A program made the translations under genes and the position numbers. Shown piece by piece: positions 9,762-20,188 of a stretch of 35,318 nucleotides of DNA (within the stretch, counting starts at the first letter, position 1; the number at the start of each line of letters is the position of its first letter). The notes beneath the pieces are model-generated. The model made no database searches and had not been told where the DNA came from. It saw nothing but the letters and a program-made list of their open reading frames with translations. Source of the DNA: Saprolegnia diclina VS20 (taxonomy: Eukaryota; Oomycota; Saprolegniomycetes; Saprolegniales; Saprolegniaceae); NCBI RefSeq assembly GCF_000281045.1, contig NW_008246073.1, positions 630,595 to 665,912 on the forward strand. Reading direction: 5' to 3'.

Positions 9762-10817
9762 CTACAACAACAAGGGCGTGGACCCGGACCGCGTCCAGGA
9801 CCCATAGCGCATGTACGGGTGCTCGAGAAGCGTGTCGGCCGTCGGCCGCGCGGCCGCGTCGACGACGAGCATGTCCTGTACAAAGAGGCGGAGCGCGCGC
9901 GACACGTGGCGGTACGCGTGCCCGTCGAGCGTCGCTGCGATCGCGCGTCGACGGGGGCAATAGCTCATGCGCGGCGGCGTGTCCGCGATCAGAATGTGCA
10001 GCAGGACGCCGAGGCTGTAAATGTCTGCAGGCGTACCGTACGGGCGCCGGAGCTTGACCTCGGGCGCCATAAAGTCTTCGGTGCCCGACCGGTCGTGCAA
10101 CGGACCAAGAAAAATGCGCTCGGCGAGGCCAAAGTCTGCGAGCTTGGCCGACTCCAGATCATCTGGGTGCAGGAGCAGGACATTGGCGGGCTTGATGTCG
10201 CGATGCACAACGCCGTTCGCATGGCAATGTTGCAGCGCTCGAAGAAGGCCGCTTGCAAGTGCGTGAATCTCACGTTCGTGCAGCCGTCGCTGACGCATTC
10301 GGTCGGCAAGCGAGCCGCCGGGGACGTACTCGAGGCAGATGCGGACCGAGGGTCCGTGCACAAAGCACTCGTACGCGCGGACAACATTGTCGTGGTGGAG
10401 GCGCTTCAAGAGCGTGTACTCCTTCATGGCCTCGCGCCTCTCTGCGAGCGAGAGGTTGTCCATGATCTTAACGGCGACGGGTCGCCGGGACGACCGGTGC
10501 GTCGCCAGCACAACCGTGCCAAAGCTGCCTTTGCCGACGACAGCGCCGAGCTCGTAGGAATCGTGTATCGTGTATGACTTCTCGCACGGGGCCGGCGGCG
10601 GCGGAACGACGTAGGCAGGTCGGTCGCTCTCGGTGTCGAGGGTGCTTTGGTCGCCCGTCGACCCGACGAGCGTCGGCTTTGTCACCTCTCTGTACGGCGC
10701 CGCGGCGGGGCGCCGCCGCCGGTGCATTGTCGGGTGCGCCGCATACGCAAGCACTGTGACGCCTGCGACGACAGCTAGCCACGGCGTCGCGGCGAGGAGC
10801 CAGCCCACTGCCTTCAT
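9762..10817 (-). CDS. membrane-anchored Ser/Thr protein kinase
   Basis: An uninterrupted frame encodes 351 aa. A hydrophobic segment near residues 5-27 suggests a signal anchor, followed by a basic MHRRRR stretch, so the kinase domain probably faces the cytosol. All catalytic elements are present: glycine loop GKGSFGTV (95-102), VAVKIM with Lys117, a helix-C Glu near 133, HRDIKPAN (205-212), DFGLAE (228-233) and APE (251-253). The HRDIKPAN loop points to Ser/Thr specificity, and overall it resembles CAMK/AUR-like oomycete kinases. The domain runs almost to the C-terminus, leaving no regulatory tail. It contrasts with the kinase-dead receptors further right. It starts ~310 bp from the divergent COA5 gene. 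The substrate is unknown. Confidence 0.88.
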   Translation of the reverse strand: MKAVGWLLAATPWLAVVAGVTVLAYAAHPTMHRRRRPAAAPYREVTKPTLVGSTGDQSTLDTESDRPAYVVPPPPAPCEKSYTIHDSYELGAVVGKGSFGTVVLATHRSSRRPVAVKIMDNLSLAERREAMKEYTLLKRLHHDNVVRAYECFVHGPSVRICLEYVPGGSLADRMRQRRLHEREIHALASGLLRALQHCHANGVVHRDIKPANVLLLHPDDLESAKLADFGLAERIFLGPLHDRSGTEDFMAPEVKLRRPYGTPADIYSLGVLLHILIADTPPRMSYCPRRRAIAATLDGHAYRHVSRALRLFVQDMLVVDAAARPTADTLLEHPYMRYGSWTRSGSTPLLL

Positions 10818-11129
10818 CCTGTGTCCGAGCTAGTCACTTGGTCAATGACGGCGCTCTGCAGATGAGCACAGTTGCCACGAACCCACCCGGTTGACGATCG
10901 ACCTGATCGGAATTTCGCCGCAGAGTCCACGCGCACTGTATCGCGCGTATGCGTGTATGATGGACGCACCCATCCGCGGCGATGACCGCTGCGCCGCCGC
11001 CTTGAGCGCAAGGACGCGCGCCGGCCGCGCGGCCAGCGTATCTTTGGCGTGCTTCGCCGGTATCTCCGGATAGCGCCGGATAACCGAGTGGCACGACCAA
11101 CCGAACAAACCGAATTGCACGCGTCAAAA
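10818..11129. other. divergent promoter region
   Basis: About 310 bp separate the kinase and COA5 starts. No supported gene, repeat or RNA structure was seen. It likely serves both promoters. Confidence 0.45.
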
Positions 11130-11395
11130 ATGGGCAAGTCGTGCCGGGACATGGCGGAGCAGCTCCGCGACTGCATGTTCGAGATGGAGTGCATGAGCGA
11201 CGGCAAGCGAACGCTCAAGACGTGCCTCAAGCTCGACGAGTACAAGCACGAGTGCAAGGTAAACCAATGGCAACGACCATGGGCTCATCATGCGCACGCT
11301 AGGAATACCGCTACGCGTACTTTGAGTGCAAGCGTGGCCAGATCGACATGCGCCAGCGCATCCGCGGGCCCAAGGGCGGCGCGTCGCAGGACTAA
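11130..11395 (+). CDS. COA5: COA5/PET191, cytochrome c oxidase assembly factor
   Basis: Two exons (intron 11259-11302) encode a 73-residue protein, nearly the length of human COA5 (74). Cysteines form regular Cx9C pairs: Cys5-Cys15 in the first helix, then CLKLDEYKHEC and CKEYRYAYFEC in the second part. The end, FECKRGQIDMRQRIRG, matches the conserved FFECKRS..D.R.R.RG of PET191/COA5. The protein acts in the mitochondrial intermembrane space, where the CHCHD4/Mia40 pathway oxidises Cx9C pairs, and is needed for complex IV assembly. It converges with the channel gene, with only 39 bp between the two stop codons. Assignment is firm. Confidence 0.93.
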
Positions 11396-11434
11396 CGTGC
11401 ATTGACAGCGATAGAATAGAGACCGTGCCTTTGG

Positions 11435-14212
11435 TTAAATAAGCGCCCGTTCCTCGGACGTCTGCGAGCTCGACTGCTTCGTCTCGCGCGCGTCCTCCAG
11501 CAACGCTCTCTCGACGCGGTCGAGGTTCGAGAAGATCTGCTCTCGTAGCGTCGCCTCGTCATGGAACACATCCACTTGGTTGGCCGGCGCCGTCAGCCGC
11601 CGTCCGGCCGGCGCCACTGCGATGGCCTCGGTGGTCATCGGCTTGACGGCCTCGGTCGGCGCAACAGTGTCGGCTTGTTGGATCACCGTGTACCGTCGCT
11701 TGTGGTGGCGAATCGATCCGTCGAGGTCGGTGACCATGAGGTCGCCTGCAACCCTGGTCGCCGACGGCACTTCATCGACGCGCTGCATCGCCTGCCCACG
11801 GCTGGGCAGCATCGTATGGCGCGTCACCGCTTTCGGGTAGCGAGTTGACGCTGGCGTTTCTTGCGTCGCCGTTGTCATGAGGCGCACGGCCTTTGTGAGT
11901 TTCTCAATCGACTGCTCCATCTTGTTGATGCGGGACGTGACGTCGTGGAGGCATGTGGTCGCGTCATATAGCATTCGCAGCGCAGCTTTGTCCGTGCCCA
12001 TGCCATGGCGGTCGCCTGTCGAGTGCTGGGGCAGATGGGTCGGACGGTGCACGGAAGGTGCGGCGACAGGGGCCGCCGCGGGCCGGTGGCTCGTGGTCTT
12101 GGCCATATCGGGCTTGACCGCGTCGTTCTTGTACTTCTCCATGATGAGCGACTCGAGCTTTTGGCGGTCGTCCTTGTGGCGCGCAATGATTTGGCGAAAC
12201 CCTGTCCGGTGCAAGACGCAGAGCACACAAAACGTCTTGGCGCGCACACACGCCGTGCGCCGGCAGTCCATGAGCAGCGCGATTTCGCCAAAGTAGTCGC
12301 CGACCGTGATGAGCTTGATCACGCGCTTGTCTCGACACGGCGGGTTGGCTTCGATGAGCACTTCGCACTCGCCGCGCTGCACGAAAAACATTTCAAAGCC
12401 GGTCTCGCCAATGTTGATGATAAAGTCCTCGGGCATGTAGACACGCGTCTCGAGCTGGAGCACGATCTCCTGGACGACTTCGGGACTGCACTCTTGCATG
12501 AGGGGTACACTGCGGATCATTTTCTAGTCGCATTCCAAAATATATAAATGAAAAAGCGGGGAATCTACCGCGTTCAAGTAGAGCATGATTTCGCGCTGGA
12601 GGTTGGTCGAGAGCTCCGACACAAATGGCGCCGACCGGCCATCCAATGTGTGGTACTGCTGCCAGAGGTACGTGTAGTAGAGGTGCACGCGCTGCTGGAC
12701 TTCCTGTGGCAGCCCGAGGTGCTGCATCGACTCGTATACGTCCTCCATCTTTTCGCGGTACTTGGTTGAATTTGCGTAGAGACTCGAGACGACGATCGCA
12801 ACGTCACCGTAAACAGTCGCCATGGCCACCGAGCCCGCGATCGACACAAACGTGAGGAAGATCATTTCGTTGAGCGACGTCGGCAGAATGTCTTGGCCAA
12901 GGAGCGCCATCATGCAGTTGTAGTAGCATCGGGCGTACGTGTAGTGGAGGCTCGTCGGGTCAAAGTGGAGGTCGCCCCACCCGCCTGGCGCAGACGCGAT
13001 CGCGTACCAGATACAGGCGCAGATGTGGTCCATGTACATCACAATCAGAATCAAGCGCACGAGACGCGTGAGGACCGACCCGGTCGAGAACTCGAGCCAC
13101 CACCAGAGCGGACCGTCCGTCTTGAGCGCCTTGGCCAGTCGAAGAATCCCAAGCACGCGCGGAATGCGTGCGGCTTTGAGGAGCACCGCGTCCTGGACAT
13201 CGGCCATGCGTATGTGCAGTAGCGTCTCAATCCAGTCGATGGGAATCGCCGCCAGCAGATCCAAAAGCAGCCAACCTACATGGCATGAACAGTAGAAATA
13301 TCACATGTCGGGCATCTTACTTGACGCATAGTGGCACGCGATGCGGGACCGCGATCGAACGAGATACTTGTCCTTGGCCGAAATGCTGCTCGAGTACTTG
13401 AGCGTGAGCGTGCGCTGCTCGTCCCGCGGGTCGTGCTCGTAGTAGGCAATGTTGAAGGTGACGAGCACGTCAAGCGCAAACAAGACATCGACAACGTAAT
13501 GGAAGGTCTGCCACGGCGTGCCGCGCAGATCCGGGCCGATTCCGATCGTGAAGGGAATGTACACGGCTTCGTACAAGAGCAGCAAGAGGATGAGCGAGTG
13601 CCACGCCTTGAGTAGCGCAGCGCCTGGATGGATGACGTCCCACAAGGCCGCGTTTGAGAACGAAGGGCTTGTCGAGCGCCGCCGAAAGCTCGGACGCTTT
13701 GTCTGCCGCAAGTTGAATATGCCGATCATCTCTTGATGCGCTTTCATTTCTTCGGAGCGGCGAATGAGCGACTGTCGACGGCCAATCTGCAGCGTCAGGC
13801 TGCCACGACCGAGAAACACCGAGCTCGCGCGCTTCCAACGCTTGCTCTTGAGCGAGTCGCCGACTGTCGGCTGGAGCGACTTGCGGCTCGCAAGGTGCCA
13901 AAGCCGCCGCTCAGTGTTCTTGGACTTCAACTTGACTTGGGTCACGCGATCGCGGACCGTTAACGCCCGGCGAAGGGTCTGCGTTGGCATGTCGGGAAGC
14001 ATGGGGCCGTCAATCGTGCGGCGCGGGGCCATGGGAAGCACGCGCTGGCTCTTGTAGAAGCCGGAGAGGCGAGCCATCGACGAGCCCGACGAAAGGCCGG
14101 CTTGCGCAAAGCCAGACAACCGGGCGCTGAACGACGGTCGATGCGGCATGGACGCGTACCGTGATTGGTCGTCACGGTCGCTCCCGGTCAGCGGCTTTCG
14201 GCTCGAAAGCAT
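11435..14212 (-). CDS. cyclic-nucleotide-gated cation channel (CNG/HCN/EAG superfamily)
   Basis: Three exons (introns 13276-13320 and 12524-12568) give 895 aa from the first ATG. A long basic cytosolic N-terminus precedes S1 (LILLLLLYEAVYIPFTIGI), S2 (FHYVVDVLFALDVLVTFNI), S3 (WLLLDLLAAIPIDW), an S4 with few charges (RIPRVLGILRLAKALK), S5, the pore and S6. The pore loop, aligned with HCN, reads ALLGQDILP where HCN has CIGYGRQAP. It lacks GYG and is closer to the TIGETPPP of CNG channels. A C-linker follows, then a well-kept cyclic-nucleotide-binding domain with GDYFGEIALLM and RRTA, so ligand binding is likely. The last ~200 residues are low-complexity with a short coiled-coil-like helix. It may pass cations non-selectively at the plasma or ciliary membrane; that part is inference. 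Confidence 0.88.
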
Positions 14213-14695
14213 TCGCGGCAAAATCCGAGTGTCCGTTACCGTAGATAACGCTTTTGGCGCGTGCACGATCGAGGCTCCTGACTACAGACGAAAGAGACCC
14301 AAATACCTTCGTAGCACCTTGGCTTTTTGCTCGGGAGCCATAACCACTAACAGCCACAGTGTGCAACACAATGCAAATCGCGATCTGGCATACCAACGCT
14401 GTAAACTCGTCAAACACAACTTCGCAAGGGCCACTACAGTCACTCAAGTGTCCTTCTCAAGTACTAGTACATCTGTTGGAGTCAAAAGTAAACACAGTGA
14501 AGCAATTGTATCTGAGTAAATAGCTAGTATCGTTGAGCCTCGTCAAGCCGATGCACACACTCGGAATGCCAGAACGCAATCATTCCTGTGGATGCAGGCG
14601 AAATGGCGTGCCACGTAATCGAGACCCGATTGGTCCATTACCTCGCTGTTTTACACCAATGGCCGTGGGTGTTGCATTTCAGAGTTTGACGCAGG
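14213..14695. other. divergent promoter region with inverted CCAAT box
   Basis: About 480 bp lie between the divergent channel and DNA ligase genes. No coding frame is convincing. An ATTGG (inverse CCAAT) sits at 14629-14633, about 65 bp upstream of the ligase start. Confidence 0.4.
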
Positions 14696-17187
14696 ATGCA
14701 GTTCCGCGATCTGGCCGCCGTCTTCCGGCGCATCGAGGCAAGAGCCATTGGCCTCTGCACGTGCCAGCTCACGCACCGCGTAGGCCAAGAACTCGCGCGA
14801 CGCCAGCATTACCGAGCTAGCGGCGACCTTCCGTGCGCTGCGCGCTTCGCACCCGGCGCAGCTGCCCCGAGCTTTGTACCTCGCGACGTCACAGGTGTGA
14901 GGCTCTTCCGCATTAGCGTGCCCATAGAAGTTGCTTCCTCCACGTGTAGCTGGCACCGACACATGCCGGCGTGGAGCTCCGGTTCCGCGACAAATCGTTC
15001 GCGCCAGTCCTCACCGCGGCGTTTGCCTGTGCGCCATGTCGACGGACGCGTCACGCTTACTACTCTCCATCGTAGCGCCGACTAAGGCGCTAAGTCAAGA
15101 CGACGTTTTCACCTTGTACAAGCAGACAGGTTTGGTAGAACGCAGTCCAGCAGATCCTCATCGCCCTTGGTAGGCGACTATGGCACGGCCGTCGACGAGC
15201 TCTTGGTCAGCGCGCGCTTCGACTTGCACGAAGATAGCGCGAGTGCGCCCATGACCATCGACTCTGTCTTCGAGTACATCTTGACTCTCTCGATGGATGT
15301 GTCACTCAAGATCTAGGCAATTGACGCTCTTGTCCACTCAAGTCGGGAAAGGCTCAACCGCGCGCAAGCAGGTAGCATCGCCGACGCGCAAAACACGCCC
15401 ACTGACTTGTGCGTAGGAGATCGCGACGGCGCTTTTGCGGCAATGTGGGTACGGCCATGTGACGTGGCATGTATTCGACCACCCGAATCTGTGCTCAGGA
15501 CGCAAGACGAAGCGACGTTTCTCGTTCGCCTCTTGGCTGTGCGCACCGCCTGCAAGAGAAGCGAGGTTTCCTCATGCATGGACTTAGCATCAAAACCTGC
15601 GCATCGGCGTTGGCGTCAAGACGGCACTCGCGGCGCTGGCCGACGCTTACGTCGCAACTGGCGACGACACGGACGACCGAAAAGCTGCAACCAAAGAGTG
15701 GCTGGCGGCGGTCGTCACGGCCTACTCGCAGCGCCCTAGCTTTGACGACCTCGTTGCCATCATCGACGACTGTTCGGCGAGCGATTCGCTACATGACATG
15801 TGCGTTTGCGTCCGCACGCATGCTTCGCCTGTCCCGGGCACACCGCTCCAGACGATGCTCGGGTACCCGGCCGCCTCGCTCGCCGAGGTTTTACTGCCAT
15901 CTTCGCTTCCTCAAGTCTCACAAAGGGGTAGATTGTCGAGCGCATGGCCAAACTCCCAAATGCGATGGCGGCGTGCGAGTTCAAGTACGACGGCGCGCGG
16001 CTGCAGGTGCACATCGCAGCGAACGGCGACATGGCCATCTTTAGCCGCAACATGGAGCGCATTCCGAGCGAGCACAAGTACCTGCGCACGCTGCGCCGCT
16101 CGTTGCGACTGGCGTCCGGCGTCTCGTCGCTGATTCTCGAAGGCGAGATGGTCGCGATCGACAGCAGCACTGGCAAGCTCCAGCCGTTCCAGACGCTGCA
16201 GACAAAGGACGCCGAAGACATGTGCTTCTTTGCCTTTGATTGCCTCTACCACAACGGCACGTCGCTCGTGCAGGTACGTGGCGAGATACTTGCGAGCGGA
16301 AACGACGTAATCTAGGCGCCTCTGGAAGACCGCCGGTCGCTTCTCCACCAGTCGCTTGTGCCGCAGCCTGGCAGCGTCGAGTTTGTCAAGGCGTACGATG
16401 TGAATATGGCGACGCCGTCGGCCATCGCGGACGTTCGGCGCGTGCTGCAAGACGCCATTGACGCCGACTGCGAAGGGCTCATGGTCAAGTCGCTCGGCGA
16501 AAGCTACAAGGCGGGCGCCCGCACGCACACGTGGCTCAAAGTCAAGGGCGATTACCTCTCGGGTGACGACGCGGGCGGTGGCAGCGCCGGCATCTTCTTG
16601 CCCGACTCGCTCGACCTCGTGCCGATTGCGGCGTACCACGGAAAAGGCCGGCGCGCCAACGTCTACGGCTCGTTCCTCCTCGCATGCTTCAACCCTTCCC
16701 TCGGGACTTTCGAGGTGCATTAACCCATCATCATTTACTCACAGCCTGTTGTACTATGATAGACGGTCGGCAAGGTGGGCTCGGGCTTCACCGATGCGCA
16801 ACTCGCCGAGATCTCGGACCGCCTGCGACCGACCACCCTCGTCAACAAGCGTACGTGGTTGTGAACAACTTGAACAAGGTGGCGACGGTCTGTGTAGCGA
16901 CCGCGTATCGCGCGAGTGAGCTGAAGTCGGTGCAGCCCGACGTATGGATCCCGCCCAATGACGTCTGGGAGATCCGCGCCGCGCAGCTCACGCAGTCCAG
17001 CCGATACCTCGCCGGAGCGCAGGAGGGCGCCAAGGGCCTCGGTGTCCGCTTCCCCCGGTTTTTACGCCCGCGCCCCGACAAGCGCCCCGAAAACGCCACC
17101 ACGAGTGACCAGCTCGTCGAACTCTACGAAGCCTCCGTGTCATCAAGTCGCTCCGCAACCCCCGACGACGCTGAGTCTTTGACGTAA
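14696..17187 (+). CDS. LIG1: ATP-dependent DNA ligase I
   Basis: Thirteen exons (introns 14761-14806, 14895-14949, 15029-15075, 15130-15173, 15274-15316, 15372-15416, 15449-15498, 15539-15587, 15888-15931, 16274-16315, 16715-16762, 16851-16897) close at 643 aa. The start MQFRDLAAVFRRIEA is the usual first helix of the DNA-binding domain. LYLATSQLAPTHAG, LYKQTGDYG and NLRIGVGVKT follow, all LIG1 signatures. Motif I is EFKYDGARLQ, with the AMP-accepting Lys at ~289. FSRNMERIP, LILEGEMVAID, CEGLMVKSL and WLKVKGDY are motifs III-V. The OB fold ends in RFPRFLRPRPDK and ENATTSDQLVELY, as in animal LIG1. The enzyme seals nicks in Okazaki fragments and in excision repair. Unlike human LIG1 (919 aa) there is no long N-terminal tail or visible PCNA-binding box; an unseen upstream exon could supply one. 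Confidence 0.92.
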
Positions 17188-17410
17188 CATTCGGCAAACA
17201 AAGCACCGCGTTTACCCAAGTCAAAAGGGCTTGCGGTCCCATGATTCGTAGTTGCACGTTGGTGCTACGTTGTCGCATCCACGAACGGTCTTGGTGTACG
17301 TACTCGCCCCATGCTCGGCTCGTTCAAGTGTCTTTACATATGAAATTCACAAGACTAGTATCTAGTCACAACTCTCTAACATTCTTCCATTTACGGGCTT
17401 GGACTATCGA

Positions 17411-19702
17411 CTAATGAGGTGCGCTTTCGTAACTACTTCGGAGGCGCCTGCAGACGTCGGCGGCCGTCGGGCGGTCGCGCGGTGCATAACTTAGACACTC
17501 TGCAATCAGCTGCGTCCACGCCGGCGGCACATCGTCGCCCAGTGTGTGTGGCGGCACGCGCGGCGTTCCTGGTGCCATGTACATGTCGTAGACGTAGCCG
17601 TCGGCCGCGACGGGCCCGACAGCGTGGAGCAGCGGAGCATACGGTCGTTGCCGAGTGAGCACTTCGCCCAAGATGACGCCCAGCGCATAGATGGCCGCGG
17701 CTTCGTTGTCCATATCGTCTCGTCGCGACTCGGTCGTCAGCCGTTGGGACGCGATTTCAGGCGCCAAAAACGCGAGGCGGCCGGTGCCAAATGACAGCTG
17801 CACGGACGTCGCGTCGAGGTCGTCAAGACACGTGACGATGTTGAGCTTGCACGTGAGGGCTTCGTTGACAAGGATCCGGTCGGTGCTCCAGACGTCAAAA
17901 GCCGCGCCGAGGACAAAGCCCGTGGCTTGGAGGTACGCGACGCCGTCGGCGATCTCGAGGCACATGCGCTGCGCTTGGTGCGGCGTCAGCGGCGACCGCT
18001 CGACGTGCAAGAACGACGAGAGCGTCCCGTGCTCCATGTGTTCAAAGACCGCGCAGAGCGAGATGCCCGAGAGCTTGGACGCGCCGAGAAGCTCAACGAC
18101 GTGTTCGTGCTTGAGGAGCGAGAGCGCCGCGACACGCTGCACAAAGCGCTTGGCCACGTCCGGGCGGTCGCGGTGGTCGAGGCGCCGAATCATGACGCGC
18201 TCGCCGTCAAAGCTGCCCGAGAGACCGCCGGGGATCGGGCACGCCGACCGCGACAGCCGCAGCTCGTCCTGTGACAAGAGGCGATAGCATCGGTCCGACT
18301 CGGTGTGGAACGGCGTCGAGTCTTCGCCAATCTCGGTGAGCGGCGAAATGAGGTCGCCGGGCTTGAGCGTATCGGTCGCGACCATCATGGGCGTGTTGTG
18401 CGACAGGAAAAGGTGGTTGTCGTCCACGTTCGTCATGTACGCGGGGTGGTCGAGGTCTTCTAGCACCGAGTCCGCATCGTCCTTGGCGTTACGCTGACGG
18501 ATGATGATCATGGCAATGATGACCGCGAGGCCGGCGCCGCCGACACCGGCAAGCAGCGCCATCTGCCAGCTCGAGACGGACGACGACGACGACGATGTCG
18601 CCGGTACAACGTCGCGCGCCGCCGACGACGTGAGCCCGGGCGTTCCGGATGCGACGGCCGCGTCCGGGCCCTTGCCGTCTAATGTGATGAGCATCGCATT
18701 GTACTTGGCGAGCTGCGCGGTGGTGAGCGCAAAGGGCTCGATGGGGTTCCCCGTCAAGTCACTACGACACAAAAAGTCGTTGATTCGAGTCGATGATTGC
18801 CAGGACTGTGTACATGGTGACAGTCGAGGTGGGTAGGTCGAGGAGCTGCAGTGGGAATTGCTTGAGGTTGTTGTTATGCAGGTCGCTACCCAAACGTCTG
18901 AGCTAGTACAAGCGCACGTCCATGCAGCGTACATCTTTGTGATCTTGGTGAGCGCGGCGACGTTGAGCGTAGGAAGGACGCTGAGGCCACAGCCTGTGAT
19001 TTGCCTGCAGTACGTAGAGTGAGTGCAGGAAGGCGTCCGAGGTGACGTACAAGTGCGTCAAATTTGCAAAGCGTGAAAAGTCCAATGTCGACGACGGCAG
19101 CGTGCACTTGGTGAGAATGCTAGCACATAGACATTAGCACCGACAGACGCGTCCGTCGTCGTCGTACAGGGTGGTGAGCGGTAGCGCGTCGGCCACCGTA
19201 GCAGGTCCCAGTGTAAGCGACTCGAGCGTCCTAGCACCAACAGCATGACGTGAGCTGGCGACACGATCGACCATCAATTACGCACAGGGAGACGAGGCCC
19301 TTGACGTTGGCGATGCTGTCCAAGCCAAAAGTCGAGAGGCCGGACGCTGACGCGCTGATTTTGCTACACAAGCATGAGCTCTCTATTTCGTTGCTCGAGC
19401 ACTGGACCGTACAGGTTCTTGACATCGTTCACCGGGTCTACGTCCTTGAACGCACCAAAGCTCGTGATGCTGGCCGTGATGGACGTGGACGCGGGCGCAT
19501 TCGAGGACGTGATTTCTGGTGTTAGCGCCGTCGTCACAATGACATTCATCGTTGGGCGCATGAGCGCGCATTGGGCCGGCTCGCACGCAATGCACCACGT
19601 GGCGCCCGCTTGGTTGAGCATGCCCGAGCAGGCGGCGGTCGCTCGGACGGCGGCAATGGCGGCGGCGACGAGCCAGCACGCCGCATTCGGGAAGGACGCC
19701 AT
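17411..19702 (-). CDS. LRR receptor-like pseudokinase (cluster member A)
   Basis: Seven exons (introns 18762-18813, 18886-18932, 19005-19050, 19120-19167, 19231-19285, 19364-19412) give 664 aa. A signal peptide (FPNAACWLVAAAIAAVRATA) and a Cys cap (CSG...CIACEPAQC) lead into about six leucine-rich repeats, e.g. LTHLQITGCGLSVLP and ITKIDLHNNNLKQFP. Most repeats occupy one exon with a phase-2 intron. A Ser-rich stalk, a transmembrane helix (LLAGVGGAGLAVIIAMIII) and a TKL-like kinase fold follow. The ATP-binding Lys position reads VMIRR, the HRD loop reads WSTDRILVN and the DFG region reads IVTCLDD. Only the APE helix (LAPEIA) and C-lobe are kept, so it should be catalytically dead. It may act as a receptor scaffold or decoy. 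The first ATG near the signal sequence is taken as the start. Confidence 0.82.
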
Positions 19703-20188
19703 CCGTGACAATGGTCAAGTCGGTCGCGTGTCGGGCAGCGCGCCACCTGCTGCAAACATCCAGCGCATCCATCTATAATGTTTCCATAGTGAAACGTCGA
19801 TTCGAACCAGTTACTTACTCTGTTCGTCAAAGCCAGCTGCTGCTGGGAGAGGTCCACTGCATGACACAGCGATCGGTCGCCGAGCTGCGAGCATAGCACT
19901 ATACACGCAACATCCGCAGTCGACCTTTGAAGAATAAGATCGTATAGCGCCGGCGCTCGGACGCTTCCTCATTTACAGGACGTTTCGATCCCCGTTCCTA
20001 GACATGCAGTCGACTTGACCATGTCGTGAGCATGGCACCGACTTGCATGACAAGCTGTGTTCTGGCCAACCCGCCTGTATATCAAACTACATGCACCGAT
20101 GGCTCTTTGCCTGGAGCTCCTCGAGCTACACGAACCATTGTATGTGATGGCAAAGACAAAGCTGGCGCCGTCGACGGCTCATAGGTAA
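19703..20188. other. intergenic region in receptor cluster
   Basis: This ~485-bp stretch between member A's start and member B's stop has no supported reading frame. It probably carries the promoter of A and the 3' end of B. Confidence 0.45.

Noticed and set aside
9690-10577. Plus-strand frame of 295 codons opposite the Ser/Thr kinase
   Set aside because: It is antisense of a complete kinase with all catalytic motifs, and its composition is not protein-like.
18570-18600. GAC-type trinucleotide run
   Set aside because: It encodes the Ser-rich stalk of receptor A (minus strand) and is too short to call a separate repeat.
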